Shown here: positions 17,819 through 26,753 of the stretch, piece by piece
How positions within the stretch are numbered: position 1 is the first letter of the stretch
Layout of the letters: each line of letters starts with the position of its first letter
Assembly: GCF_001427605.1 (NCBI RefSeq)
Contig: NZ_LMGZ01000019.1
Location: 186,001-250,000 of the forward strand
Direction: 5' to 3'
Length of the DNA: 64,000 bases
Source of the DNA: Devosia sp. Root635
GTDB lineage: Bacteria; Pseudomonadota; Alphaproteobacteria; Rhizobiales; Devosiaceae
Position numbers and translations under genes: made by a program
Notes under the pieces: model-generated
Told to the model about the DNA's origin: nothing
Database searches by the model: none
Seen by the model: the letters and a program-made list of their open reading frames with translations, nothing else

Positions 17819-17982
17819 TGTCGTCTCCGCCCTTGATGCGCAGATCGGAACATGCCGCCCACACCTGGCGCCGTCCACCCACCATCGAACAGCAGGGTGC
17901 CTGCAATCAACGGCACAAGACGATAAGGCCACCAGAGAAAACCCGGCTTGCCGTCGAAGTGTGGCTGAGAACCTGACGAAGC

Positions 17983-18720
17983 TCAGTGGGGCCGCGGGCC
18001 GAGCTCGTGAAGCGGAAGGCCGGCTTCGATCTGCGCGGAGCGTTCCTCTTCGAAGGCGGCCTGCTTTTCGGCTGCTTCCAGCACCTGCATGATCGCGGCG
18101 CGCGGGATGAAGCATATGCCGGTGTCGTCGGCCACCACGAGATCGCCGGGCATCACCCGGGCATTGCCCATCGTCACCGGACCGTTGATCTCCATGGTCT
18201 CGATGCGCCACTTGCCGGTGACCGGCGTATAGTCGCTGGCCCAGATGGGAAAGCCGATCGAGCGCGAATAGGCGACGTCGCGCACGCCGCCCATGATGAT
18301 GGCGCCGGCCTCGCCCTGGCGCTGCGCCAGCCGCGAGGAGATGCCGCCCATATTGGAGACATCGGCAACGCCCTCGCAGACCAGGACGTCGCCCGGCATG
18401 GCCAGGTTATGCGCCTCGAATTCGCCCATGCGGTTGACGTGTTTCTGGGCTCCGGCCAAGGCGTCTATGCCCTGGATGGCGTTGCGCACGGTCAGGGCCG
18501 GGCCGACCACGACCTGGCCGGCAATGGTGGGGCGCAGGACCGAAGCGCCTATGGCGCCACTCGGCAGGCCCAGTTCGTCCATCACGTCCGAAACGGTGGA
18601 GGACGGGTCGGACAGGCGCATGAAGCGCTCCACCACGCCTTCGGGCGGGCGCGGCACGTCCAGCATGGCGATCCGGCCTGGATCGACCCTTCCGGTGAGT
18701 TTCTTTGTGCCAGCGCCCAT
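17983..18720 (-). CDS. RraA-family aldolase-like protein
   Basis: About 245 residues, the long form of the RraA/HMG-aldolase fold. Motifs are SDPSSTVSDVMDELGLPSG, the substrate/metal loop MPGDVLVCEGVADVSNMGG, GAIIMGGVRDVAYSRSIGFP and the closing MPGDLVVADDTGICFIP. Relatives cleave 4-hydroxy-4-methyl-2-oxoglutarate or 4-carboxy-4-hydroxy-2-oxoadipate to pyruvate and a second acid; others have no known activity. The ATG with GGGAGG five bases upstream is chosen over one eight codons earlier (18744). It is downstream of a substrate-binding protein gene with a terminator-like hairpin between them. It fits as a C-C lyase of the island. Confidence 0.85.
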   Translation of the reverse strand: MGAGTKKLTGRVDPGRIAMLDVPRPPEGVVERFMRLSDPSSTVSDVMDELGLPSGAIGASVLRPTIAGQVVVGPALTVRNAIQGIDALAGAQKHVNRMGEFEAHNLAMPGDVLVCEGVADVSNMGGISSRLAQRQGEAGAIIMGGVRDVAYSRSIGFPIWASDYTPVTGKWRIETMEINGPVTMGNARVMPGDLVVADDTGICFIPRAAIMQVLEAAEKQAAFEEERSAQIEAGLPLHELGPRPH

Positions 18721-18740
18721 CACTGCCTCCCTGTTTCCGG

Positions 18741-18774
18741 GCAAAAAAGAGGCCGGGCGTGGGGACGCCCGGCC
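18741..18774 (-). terminator. Rho-independent terminator/attenuator after substrate-binding protein gene
   Basis: On the minus strand a perfect 10-bp stem (GGCCGGGCGT / ACGCCCGGCC, loop of four) is followed directly by TCTTTTTT. It lies between the binding-protein stop and the RraA start, so transcription into rraA is probably reduced or needs its own promoter. Confidence 0.85.
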
Positions 18775-18792
18775 GGGTAACGTATGCGGGCG

Positions 18793-19773
18793 CTAGAGCA
18801 CCGGTTCCTGGCCGATAAGGGTCAGCGCATCGCGGTTGAGCTGCTCTTCGGTATGCAGTTCCTCGACCATGCCGGCAGCATCGAGTTCGGCCGGCTTCAC
18901 GTAGCCGTTATTGGTGAGGAAGGCCTGGAAGTCGTCCTGCGCGGTGACTTCGAGCGTGGCGGCACGCAGCTTTTCGGCAATATCCTCCGGCAGATCCTTG
19001 GGCGCGATCAGATAGAACTTGGTGCCCAGGTCCATGTTGTAGCCGGCATCCTGCGCCAGGCCGGTATCCGCAAAGAAAGGATAGGGCGTGGTGCTGAATA
19101 CCGCGACCGGCTTGAGCTCACCGGCATCGACCTGCCCCTTGATGGCCGGTCCATAGCTGAACAGCGCATCCACATGGCCGCCCAGCAGCTGGGTCAGGGA
19201 TTCCGCGCCGCCCGACATGGGGATGGCGACGACATCGAGACCGGCCTGGGCATTGAGCATTTCGACCCCCAGACCCGACGGGGTCAGCTGGCCGGAGGTT
19301 GCCGCATGCACATTGCCGGGGCGGGATTTGGCAAAGGCGATATAGTCTTCCAGCGTCGACCATTCGGCATCGCTGCGCGCCGCCAGAACCACGGGCTGAT
19401 CGCCGATCTTGCCCAGAACCTTGTAGTCATCGATGCCGTCCCAGGGGAGGCCGGGAATAGTCAGCGGGCTCATGGTCAAATTGCCATTGGACACCATGGC
19501 CACCGTGTAGCCATCTGCCGGCGCACGCACGGCAATACCCGTGCCCACCGAGCCCGAACCACCGGGGCGATAGTCGATGATCACAGTCGCGCCGATGACT
19601 TCACTCAGCTTACGGGTAAACTCCTGGGCCAGCATGTCGGTGCCGCCGCCCGGAGAATAGGGAATGATGAACGTAATGTCGCGCGATGGCCAATCCTGGG
19701 CCAAAGCGGTAGTGGCGCCCAATGCGGCCATGGTGACGGCGAGACCGGCCGCTCGAATTCTGGACCAACCCAT
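18793..19773 (-). CDS. TctC/Bug-family periplasmic substrate-binding protein (1)
   Basis: 326 residues with a signal peptide (cut after about residue 25, ...TTALA-Q). The mature start QDWPSRDITFIIPYSPGGGTD is the Bug-family signature, and AATSGQLTPSG is the second ligand-binding loop. These proteins deliver carboxylic acids to TctAB permeases. The gene stands apart from the permease genes about 28 kb away, and a second paralogue lies at 34561. A LysR-type dyad lies about 170 bases upstream. Confidence 0.93.
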   Translation of the reverse strand: MGWSRIRAAGLAVTMAALGATTALAQDWPSRDITFIIPYSPGGGTDMLAQEFTRKLSEVIGATVIIDYRPGGSGSVGTGIAVRAPADGYTVAMVSNGNLTMSPLTIPGLPWDGIDDYKVLGKIGDQPVVLAARSDAEWSTLEDYIAFAKSRPGNVHAATSGQLTPSGLGVEMLNAQAGLDVVAIPMSGGAESLTQLLGGHVDALFSYGPAIKGQVDAGELKPVAVFSTTPYPFFADTGLAQDAGYNMDLGTKFYLIAPKDLPEDIAEKLRAATLEVTAQDDFQAFLTNNGYVKPAELDAAGMVEELHTEEQLNRDALTLIGQEPVL

Positions 19774-19943
19774 AAAGCAACTCCTCCTGTTTATATCCCC
19801 GGCCGCCCGAAATGCCTATTTCGTGGCATTTTCGCACGGCCAGCCGGCTCGCCATTCTCCTGCTGGATGGCCGTCAGCCTTGTGATGCGACCATTATCGG
19901 AAAGGTTGGCAGATCGAACAAACGATGTTCCGAAGGGCCTTGT

Positions 19944-19958
19944 ATGACAATTGCTCAT
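19944..19958. promoter_or_regulatory. Putative LysR operator, ATGAC-N5-CTCAT
   Basis: ATGACAATTGCTCAT, followed by GCG, lies between a PrpD-family gene and the downstream binding-protein gene. It matches the dyad found upstream of the other transport and catabolic operons in the island (one mismatch between arms) and has the T-N11-A form of LysR boxes. Confidence 0.55.
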
Positions 19959-19968
19959 GCGAACGGCA

Positions 19969-21318
19969 TCAAGCAACCGTGAAGCGCGCCGCGATCATGC
20001 TCACCGGCAGGCCAGAATCGATCTGCCCCAGATCGGCGATCAGGCCGGCGACACCCTGGGCGCCGATGGACGGCTCGGCCAGCAGATGCACCTTCTGATT
20101 GAGGTCGGCTTCCGACATAGGATTTTCGATCGAACCGCGCGGGTGATCGACCTGCGAACGATAGACCTTGCCCGAAGCGGTGGTGAGTTCCAGCAGGCAG
20201 GACACGCCGCGCGGCAGGCCATCGTCCGGCAGCACCTCGAGCATATTGGAAAGACGAACGATCTGCGGATCGGCCAATCGCTCATTCTGGTATTGCGGGA
20301 ACAGGGCTGCGCCGTCGATCAGTGCCACGGCGACCGAGTAGGGCAAGCTCACCTGTGCCTCATGGTAGGTCTTGGGAGCGGTGTTGAGATGGTAGTGGGC
20401 CCAGGCGGGGTGGCGCCACATCTTCATGCTGGCGATCGCTTCGGCGGGCTCATCCATTTCCGCCCGCACATTCAGCGCGCAATCGATGGCGTTGTGAATG
20501 GGCCGGGCGCAGGAATACGGCTTGTATTCTATATAGATCGGGAAGTCCGAGCCCAGGTCGCGGGTCAGTGCGCCGATATCGCTTTCGTCGGAAAAGGCGC
20601 GACAGAAGCCACGCTCGCCTTCGAAAATGGAGGCCGTGCCAGTGAAGCCCAGTTGGGCCATGAGTGCGGACGTTACGCCGTTTCGTGCGGCCGGGCCGGG
20701 ATTGAAGCGCTTCTGCATGGAGGGGCCATACATTTCCATGAGCCCCGACGCCTGGGCGCCAGCCATGCCGAGGGCGGACACGACCTGCTCCTCATTAAGG
20801 CGCAGAAGGCGCGCAGCGGCTATGGTGGCCCCGAAGACACCACAAGTTGGCGTGGTGTGATAGCCACGATTGCGCAGCGAGAAATTGGTGGCATTGCTGG
20901 CGCGGGCCATCATGTCGCAACCGGCCACTACGGCGGTGATGAACTCGCTGCCGCTGGCGCCGACACGCTCGGCCACGGCCAGTGCCGCCGAGACCACGGG
21001 CGGGCTGAAATGGAACAGCGCCAGCACATCCACATCGTCCAGCTCGATGGAATGGGAAGCGATGGCATTGGCGAAGGCGGCATGGACCGCCGGCACTTTG
21101 GCCGAGCCGCCCCCGATCAGGCTGGCTTCGGCCTTGCCGCCGGTTTCGACGGCAAACTGGCGGGCGATGCGGCCGCTGCCGGTACGGCTGCCGCCCAGGG
21201 CAACGCCCAGATAGTCACGCACCAGCGTAGCCGCATCCTTGCGGACCTTGGCGGGAACGGCGTCATCGGCGAGATTGACGAAATGATGGGCAAGCTGTTC
21301 GGAAGCGGTCTTTGTCAT
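19969..21318 (-). CDS. MmgE/PrpD family protein (1)
   Basis: About 449 residues, normal for the 2-methylcitrate dehydratase/aconitate decarboxylase (MmgE/PrpD) superfamily. Family features include RDYLGVALGGSRTG, ASHSIELDDVDVLALFH, FVTAVVAGCDM-like FITAVVAGCDM, GYHTTPTCGVFGATIAAARLL and MQKRFNPGPAARNGV. Such enzymes dehydrate or decarboxylate branched tricarboxylates. The ATG is the first compatible with the family N-terminus; upstream codons belong to another frame. It is one of three paralogues in the window and sits last in the run that starts with the thiolase-like gene. Confidence 0.9.
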   Translation of the reverse strand: MTKTASEQLAHHFVNLADDAVPAKVRKDAATLVRDYLGVALGGSRTGSGRIARQFAVETGGKAEASLIGGGSAKVPAVHAAFANAIASHSIELDDVDVLALFHFSPPVVSAALAVAERVGASGSEFITAVVAGCDMMARASNATNFSLRNRGYHTTPTCGVFGATIAAARLLRLNEEQVVSALGMAGAQASGLMEMYGPSMQKRFNPGPAARNGVTSALMAQLGFTGTASIFEGERGFCRAFSDESDIGALTRDLGSDFPIYIEYKPYSCARPIHNAIDCALNVRAEMDEPAEAIASMKMWRHPAWAHYHLNTAPKTYHEAQVSLPYSVAVALIDGAALFPQYQNERLADPQIVRLSNMLEVLPDDGLPRGVSCLLELTTASGKVYRSQVDHPRGSIENPMSEADLNQKVHLLAEPSIGAQGVAGLIADLGQIDSGLPVSMIAARFTVA

Positions 21319-21370
21319 TGCATAGGTCCAGTTGCGGGAACGGGCCCGGCCGCGCCGGGACCGGGTCGGA

Positions 21371-22174
21371 TTAGTGCGGATCGGCGTCGAGGCGCACGAT
21401 GATGCCTTCGCAGGCCGGGTTGGGCGCGGGATAGCGCTGCATGACCAGGGGGTCATGGCCGGGAATGATGTGATCGGGCGAAGGCGCGGCGGCCTGGAGC
21501 TTGTCGAAACCCTCCAGCATCTCCCCGATATGGAAGGCCGTCGTGAAGGGCCGGTAACTCGCCATGTTCTCATAGAAATGGGACACATCCGATGCCAGCA
21601 CCACCACGCCGCGCCGGGTGTTGACGGTCACGAATTGCAGGCCCGCCGAATGACCGCCCGCCGCGTGCAGGTGAATACCCGGCGCCAGCTCGGCCGAGCC
21701 GCCATAGAAGCGGACGCGGCTCTCGTAGTTGAGCCGCACCATGCCGCAGACATCCTCGACCTCGAAGGCATGCGAGAGACGCGGGTAGCGCATGTAACGC
21801 CCGGTGGCGTAATGCATCTCGGCTTCCTGCAGGTGGAACTGGGCGGCGGGGAAGCGGTGGAAATTTCCGACATGGTCGTAATGGAGATGGGTCAGAATGA
21901 CGTCGGCAACCTGGTCCGGATCGACATCCAGCAGCGCCAGCGTGTCGACGGGACAGCGCAGGAAGGTTCGCTCACGCTTGCGGGCGACGTCTTCGGTGAA
22001 GCCGGCATCCACCACGATGGCGCGACCATCGCCCTTGATGACCCACATATAGTAATCCATGGGCATGGGTCCGTCATGCGGATCGCCGCCGATGAAGTGG
22101 CTGGAGCGCCGGGCCTCGCGGGTGGCGTAGCGGATGGCGTAGATTTCGTAGACGGGTGGTTGCTTGTCGGTCAT
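21371..22174 (-). CDS. MBL-fold hydrolase, N-acyl-homoserine-lactonase-like
   Basis: 267 residues with the metallo-beta-lactamase zinc motif THLHYDHVGN, the later ligand His in AAGGHSAGLQ, the bridging Asp in VVLASDVSHF and the C-terminal IIPGHDPLV. The layout matches AiiA-type lactonases. In this setting a role in opening a lactone intermediate of the organic-acid pathway is as likely as quorum quenching. It starts within two bases of the PrpF-like stop. Confidence 0.88.
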   Translation of the reverse strand: MTDKQPPVYEIYAIRYATREARRSSHFIGGDPHDGPMPMDYYMWVIKGDGRAIVVDAGFTEDVARKRERTFLRCPVDTLALLDVDPDQVADVILTHLHYDHVGNFHRFPAAQFHLQEAEMHYATGRYMRYPRLSHAFEVEDVCGMVRLNYESRVRFYGGSAELAPGIHLHAAGGHSAGLQFVTVNTRRGVVVLASDVSHFYENMASYRPFTTAFHIGEMLEGFDKLQAAAPSPDHIIPGHDPLVMQRYPAPNPACEGIIVRLDADPH

Positions 22175-22175
22175 G

Positions 22176-23345
22176 TCACGCTCCCGCCGCTGCCGGATCT
22201 GGGATGAAGACCCGGCCTTCGAGAATACGCCTTGCGGTGCGACCCAATGTGGCGCGCCGCACGACCGGGCCGTCCGGCCCGGCTTCGACCAGGGTTTCGG
22301 TCTCGATCACCCCTCCGGGATGGCCGATGCGGATTTCGGCACCGCCGCGTTGGCGAGCCGCTGCATGAACCAGGGTGCCGGGAATGCGTGCCGCGACGCC
22401 GGTGCAGACCGTGCTGGTGCCGGCATAGGTCTTGTGGGTCTGCTGCATGAATTGCAGCCGGGCCAACAGATCGATGGCATCGGCAGGGACGGTCTCCCCG
22501 GTCAGGTGGTTGAGATAGTCGGCCGGCGGGGCGACCAGGCCGAGGATAGGAGTTGCCGGGCTGTCCTGGCGCGAGCGTGACGCGTCGGCAATCATCCTCA
22601 TGCGGGCCGCAGCCGCGCCGCGGATCAGCTCAAGCCGCTGGCGCAGCTCGGTCTGCGCATCGATCTCGGCAGCACTTTCCGTGCCGGTCAGGCCCATATC
22701 GGCGGCGCGAATGAAGACATGGGCATTGCCGATATCCACCAGCGATACGTCGACCGCGCCGACGCCCGGCACGTCCAGCCTGTCCACGACATTGCCGGTG
22801 GGCAGCAGGGCGCCGGTGGCGCCGCCCGCCGTATCGGCAAAATCGACGAGGATGCGGGCACCGGTACCGGGAACGCCGGCAACTTCATAATCGCCGTGTT
22901 CGGCGGGACGCCCCTCAAGCACCGGCACCTCGATGGTGAGGACGCGGTTGAGGTTGGTGTTGAAGACACGCACAATGGTCAGCGGCTCGTCGGCGGCGAC
23001 CATGCCCTCCTCGATGGCGAAGGCGCCCACGGCGGAGGAGATGTTGCCGCAGAGGCTCAGCCAGTCGACCTGCGGATGATCGATCTCCACCTGGCCGAAT
23101 GTGTAGGTCAGGTGCGTACCGGCGGCACGCAAGTCATCTTCCCGTGGCGGCCCGATAATGGCCAGCTTGCTGGTTAGCGGATCTGCCCCGCCCAGCCCGT
23201 CGATCTGCCGCCGGTCGGGCGAGCCGAAGATGGACAGGATGGTGCGCAGCCGCCCGCCCGGATCGGCCGGGATGTCGTTTTCACGCAGAAACACCGCCTT
23301 GCTGGTGCCGCCGCGCATCAGCACGCATCGAATGGCTTGCGGCAT
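22176..23345 (-). CDS. PrpF-family isomerase (1), 4-oxalomesaconate tautomerase-like
   Basis: 389 residues. The PrpF signature CVLMRGGTSKAVFLRE opens the protein, followed by SPDRRQIDGLGGADPLTSKLAI, WLSLCGNISSAVG (active-site Cys region) and the C-terminal RIGHPGGVIETE. The fold is that of diaminopimelate epimerase. Known members isomerise aconitate, methylaconitate or 4-oxalomesaconate. It is co-transcribed with the CoA-transferase pair upstream and the MBL hydrolase and PrpD-like genes downstream. A paralogue is at 35612. Confidence 0.9.
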   Translation of the reverse strand: MPQAIRCVLMRGGTSKAVFLRENDIPADPGGRLRTILSIFGSPDRRQIDGLGGADPLTSKLAIIGPPREDDLRAAGTHLTYTFGQVEIDHPQVDWLSLCGNISSAVGAFAIEEGMVAADEPLTIVRVFNTNLNRVLTIEVPVLEGRPAEHGDYEVAGVPGTGARILVDFADTAGGATGALLPTGNVVDRLDVPGVGAVDVSLVDIGNAHVFIRAADMGLTGTESAAEIDAQTELRQRLELIRGAAAARMRMIADASRSRQDSPATPILGLVAPPADYLNHLTGETVPADAIDLLARLQFMQQTHKTYAGTSTVCTGVAARIPGTLVHAAARQRGGAEIRIGHPGGVIETETLVEAGPDGPVVRRATLGRTARRILEGRVFIPDPAAAGA

Positions 23346-23387
23346 GGTCCGCCTCCCCTGCTTGCCGGCAATGGCGTTGCCTTGCCG

Positions 23388-24548
23388 CTATTGCGCTGCC
23401 GCCGTCCGCGGTCTCGTGGCAAAGATGCCCTCGGCCAGCAGCGCTTCGTATTGCATGTCGCTCAGGCCCAGCAGGGTCGAGGCGACATATCGGTTGTCGC
23501 GTCCCAGCGGAGCGACGGCCGCGGCCTTGCCGGCATCGCACCCGTCGAGGCGGATGGGCTGGCCCTTGACCTGGTGGCCGGCATCGTCCAGCGCCAGCGC
23601 ATTGCCCGGCGCGGGGCTGTAAGGGTCGGCATAATCCCTGGCAGCGACCACGACCTCGGCGGCGACCCCAGCCTGGCGCAGGGCGCGAGCGCCCTCCGCT
23701 GCCGGGCGGGCTGCCAGGAACTGTCCGAGGGCTTCGCTGGTGACGGCGCCGATAACCTGGCGCGCGCCCTCGCTTGCGGCGGCGGAAATCGTTACGGCCA
23801 CCCACTGGCCGTCCTGGCCACGCAGCAGGGCTTGCAACGCCGCAGGCGGGCCATCCGGATAGTCCTCTGGCAGCGTGCCTTCGAGGGCGGCGATGAAAGC
23901 CTCGCCCACGAAGAAAGACGACAACTCGCGCTGCGCCAGATCGATATGAACGCCCTGCCCCGTGCGTTGTCGCTCGACCAAAGCCGCCATCACGGCGCCG
24001 GCGGCGAACATCGACACGATCTGGTCGGGATAGTTCAGCGCCCGGCCGGTGATCTGCGGCTTGCCGCCGGGATAGTGCATCAGATGCGCCAACCCGCTGG
24101 AGGCTTCCAGCGTAGATCCGAACGAGACGTTGCCGGCGCTCGGCCCGGTTGCGCCCTGACTGGAGAGCGATGCCAGCACGATATGCGGATTGGCCTGGCG
24201 CAGGGTTTCAAAACCGATGCCGAGCTTGTCCAGCACACCGACGCGGAAATTCTCGACCACGACATCGCTCATCGCGACCAATTGCAGAAACAGTTCCCGC
24301 CCGCGGGATGACTTCAAATCGAGGCAGGTGCTTTTCTTGTTGCGGTTGGTGGCGCGATAGGGCGGGCTCTGTTCCCACCAGTCCCCCTCTCCCATGCCCT
24401 GCCAATCGCGGAAGGGATCGATATAGGTCGGGCCCTCGATCTTGATGACTTCGGCGCCCAGATCGGCCAGCACGCCCGAGGTTGCGGCGCCGGCCGTGAC
24501 GATGCCGAGATCCAGTACGCGGATACCTTTCAGTGCCTTCAGGGTCAT
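23388..24548 (-). CDS. Family III (CaiB/BaiF) CoA-transferase, subunit of split pair
   Basis: About 386 residues. Typical motifs are GIRVLDLGIVTAGAATSGVL, ADLGAEVIKIEGP, NRNKKSTCLDLKS and VENFRVGVLDKLG. At the position of the catalytic Asp of formyl-CoA transferase the motif reads HIDLAQREL, with Glu. These enzymes move CoA between carboxylic acids and activate substrates such as itaconate or mesaconate. The ATG overlaps the stop of a second, shorter CoA-transferase gene by four bases, so the two probably form a heteromer. Confidence 0.9.
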   Translation of the reverse strand: MTLKALKGIRVLDLGIVTAGAATSGVLADLGAEVIKIEGPTYIDPFRDWQGMGEGDWWEQSPPYRATNRNKKSTCLDLKSSRGRELFLQLVAMSDVVVENFRVGVLDKLGIGFETLRQANPHIVLASLSSQGATGPSAGNVSFGSTLEASSGLAHLMHYPGGKPQITGRALNYPDQIVSMFAAGAVMAALVERQRTGQGVHIDLAQRELSSFFVGEAFIAALEGTLPEDYPDGPPAALQALLRGQDGQWVAVTISAAASEGARQVIGAVTSEALGQFLAARPAAEGARALRQAGVAAEVVVAARDYADPYSPAPGNALALDDAGHQVKGQPIRLDGCDAGKAAAVAPLGRDNRYVASTLLGLSDMQYEALLAEGIFATRPRTAAAQ

Positions 24549-25555
24549 GCGTCCCTCCCCGATTGCCGGGACTCGACACTCTGCCCGTTCCAGAGCAGCG
24601 GCAGGCGCGGCATGGGGCCCTGGGGACCTTCGATGATGAACCGGCGATGCCGCATCTGCGGATCGGCAGCGACCTGCGCGGGCGACTGCACCTGGGCAAA
24701 GGGCAGCTTGAGCTCGGCGGCTTCCACCAGAATGTCCGCGGCCGTTCTTTCGGCCAAAGCCGCTTCGATCAGCCGGTACATGTCGGCCAGATTGCGCCGC
24801 CGCCCGGCGGCAGTGGCAAAGCGCTCTTCCAGCAAAGCCGGCACGCGCATGAGCCTGGCCAGGTTGGGCATGTCGCGATCCCGGAAGACCGGGGCGATAT
24901 AACCATCCCTGCAGCGGGTGATCTGCCACTCCTCGGCGCGGCCGACGCCGGCGGCGCGTTGGCCGCTGACTTCGGAAAGCAGATTCTTCCAGTTGAGCCA
25001 GCGCGCTGCTTCGAGCACGGCAACTTCGCCGGCAAGCGGTGTGCCGCCCAGGATGGAAGAGAGGTGGCTGGCCAGCAGGGCGTTGAAGGCGACCATGCCG
25101 GCGACATAACCCATCTGGTAGCCGGGCAGGGCCAGTGGTGCGCGCCCGACTTCACCGACGATATCCAGCAGGCCGCTGGCGGCCATGACGGTAAGGTCCG
25201 ACTGCGGCCTGGAATCGTCCAGGGTGGGCAGGATCAAAACCTTGCGATCATCGCGCCAGGCCGCGGCGGTGGCCGGATCGTCGGTGACGAGATAGTCGCC
25301 CGGCTGCACAGTGCCGAAGCCCTTGCCGGCAGTCAGGAAGCGGTGAAGAGCGCTGCTGCCATCGGCCAGCAAGGGCGGCCAATGCTCGGTAGGATCCGGG
25401 GCGCCATTGGCGAGCCGAAGCACCGTGGCGCCAAAGCGCTGCGCCAGCAGGCCGGCAAAGGCCACCGCCACCCGTCCCATATCGGTGGACCCGGCGCCCA
25501 CCTGCTCGATGATCCGCAATCCGGAAAGCGGGCCATCGCCCGAGGGGGTCGTCAC
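24545..25555 (-). CDS. Family III CoA-transferase, second subunit of split pair
   Basis: 336 residues, shorter than usual. The N-terminus LSGLRIIEQVGAGSTDMGRVAVAFAGLLAQRFGA fits the CaiB fold, but the substrate-binding insert is reduced and the catalytic region reads EVAVLEAARWLNW, with Glu instead of Asp. The C-terminal ADPQMRHRRFIIEGPQGPM is family-like. It is coupled to the 386-residue CoA-transferase. The layout resembles the two halves of the tandem fusion encoded at 39938. Confidence 0.82.
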   Translation of the reverse strand: MTTPSGDGPLSGLRIIEQVGAGSTDMGRVAVAFAGLLAQRFGATVLRLANGAPDPTEHWPPLLADGSSALHRFLTAGKGFGTVQPGDYLVTDDPATAAAWRDDRKVLILPTLDDSRPQSDLTVMAASGLLDIVGEVGRAPLALPGYQMGYVAGMVAFNALLASHLSSILGGTPLAGEVAVLEAARWLNWKNLLSEVSGQRAAGVGRAEEWQITRCRDGYIAPVFRDRDMPNLARLMRVPALLEERFATAAGRRRNLADMYRLIEAALAERTAADILVEAAELKLPFAQVQSPAQVAADPQMRHRRFIIEGPQGPMPRLPLLWNGQSVESRQSGRDA

Positions 25556-25575
25556 GGACTATATCCTTATCTGCG

Positions 25576-26352
25576 TCATCGCCTGGCCCGCGACTGCCCG
25601 AGCGGGTCGGCCGGCACTGCGGTACGGCTGCGAATGACGGCATTCATGGAGTCGCCGAAGGCGAAGGCCTGGGTCCAGTCCGTGACGACGGCAGGCACGG
25701 TATCGAGCGCCTTCTTGCAGGCCGCCAGCGCATAAGGATCGAAACCGGCAATGCGCCGGGCGATCGCTTCGGCCCGTTCCAGCAATTGCGCGGCGGGAAC
25801 GCATTCATTGATCAGCCCCCATTCCATGGCCGTCTGCGCACCGACCCGTTCGCCGCTGAGCACCATCCAGGCGGCGCGCTTGCGGACCAGCGAGAGCTGG
25901 GTGGAAACCCCGGCCAGGCTCGGATAGGTGGCAAAGGTGATTTCCGGCATGCCCAGTTCGGCAGTGTCGGCGGCTATGGCGAGATCGCAGACATTGATCA
26001 GCGTCAGGCCCCCGCCCAGGGCCGTGCCGTTGACGGCGGCAATGAAGATGGCGGGATGCTCGCGAATGGCCACGTTGACGGCCGCCCATTCCTGGCTGCG
26101 CGTGCGGGTGCCGCTATCGGCCAGCACCACGTTTTCCTTGATATCGACGCCGGCGCAGAAGGACGTGCCCCGCCCGGTCAGCACGATGGCGCGATATTTC
26201 CCGCGGGCATGTCCCATGGCCGCCAGCATGCCGGCGCGTGCGCTGGCATTCATGGCGTTGCGCTTGGCCTCACGATCGATGACGAGGAGGGCGTAGTCGC
26301 CCCGGCCTTCGAGCCGAATTTCCTCGGATGCCTGAAAGACCTGCTCGCTCAT
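25576..26352 (-). CDS. Enoyl-CoA hydratase/isomerase family protein
   Basis: 258 residues with the crotonase fold: SFCAGVDIKEN (oxyanion loop), AAVNGTALGGGLTLINVCDLA and MPEITFATYPSLAGVSTQL. In true hydratases two Glu residues act. Here the first (in GGGCEL of the rat enzyme) is Thr, while the second (PEI) is kept. It may therefore be an isomerase or a hydratase with altered chemistry. Its start overlaps the OB-fold gene by four bases. Confidence 0.88.
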   Translation of the reverse strand: MSEQVFQASEEIRLEGRGDYALLVIDREAKRNAMNASARAGMLAAMGHARGKYRAIVLTGRGTSFCAGVDIKENVVLADSGTRTRSQEWAAVNVAIREHPAIFIAAVNGTALGGGLTLINVCDLAIAADTAELGMPEITFATYPSLAGVSTQLSLVRKRAAWMVLSGERVGAQTAMEWGLINECVPAAQLLERAEAIARRIAGFDPYALAACKKALDTVPAVVTDWTQAFAFGDSMNAVIRSRTAVPADPLGQSRARR

Positions 26353-26753
26353 GACCGGCCTGCCGCCGTGAAGATCGGCACATTGACGTCGCCGCGCCGC
26401 TCGAACAGCACCCGCACCTTCTGGCCAATGCTGATGGCGTCGTTCGACCCATCGATATTGCTGACGAGGAGCGGGCCCTCATCAAGCTTGATGAGAGCAC
26501 AGTTATAGGGAAGGCGCTCGGCGAAGCCGGCGAAATATTTCTGATGGAAGACCACCCAGGAGAGCACTTCGCCCTCGCCCGAGCATTCCATCCAGTCCCA
26601 TTCGGCGGCCGGTGCATAGGGGCTGACCGGCGATGGCGGGAACCATGCCTTGCCGGTTTCCCCACAGCGCTGGACGACCAGCTTTTCCTGTTCGCATGCG
26701 TCCCAGAACGGCTTGTTCCAGGGATCGATGGCTGGCTGCGGCATATCGGCCAT
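26349..26753 (-). CDS. OB-fold (DUF35) partner protein of the thiolase-like enzyme
   Basis: 134 residues. The start PAIDPWNKPFWDACEQEKLVVQRC and the OB part GEGEVLSWVVFHQKYFAGF match the acyl-CoA-binding DUF35 family that partners thiolase-like proteins. The zinc-ribbon cysteines are mostly lost: only RCGETG remains, and the second knuckle reads SPYAPA. It overlaps both neighbours by four bases (thiolase-like upstream, crotonase downstream), pointing to a fixed complex. In the steroid pathway such a pair (Ltp2/ChsH2) acts as a retro-aldolase. Confidence 0.85.
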   Translation of the reverse strand: MADMPQPAIDPWNKPFWDACEQEKLVVQRCGETGKAWFPPSPVSPYAPAAEWDWMECSGEGEVLSWVVFHQKYFAGFAERLPYNCALIKLDEGPLLVSNIDGSNDAISIGQKVRVLFERRGDVNVPIFTAAGRS

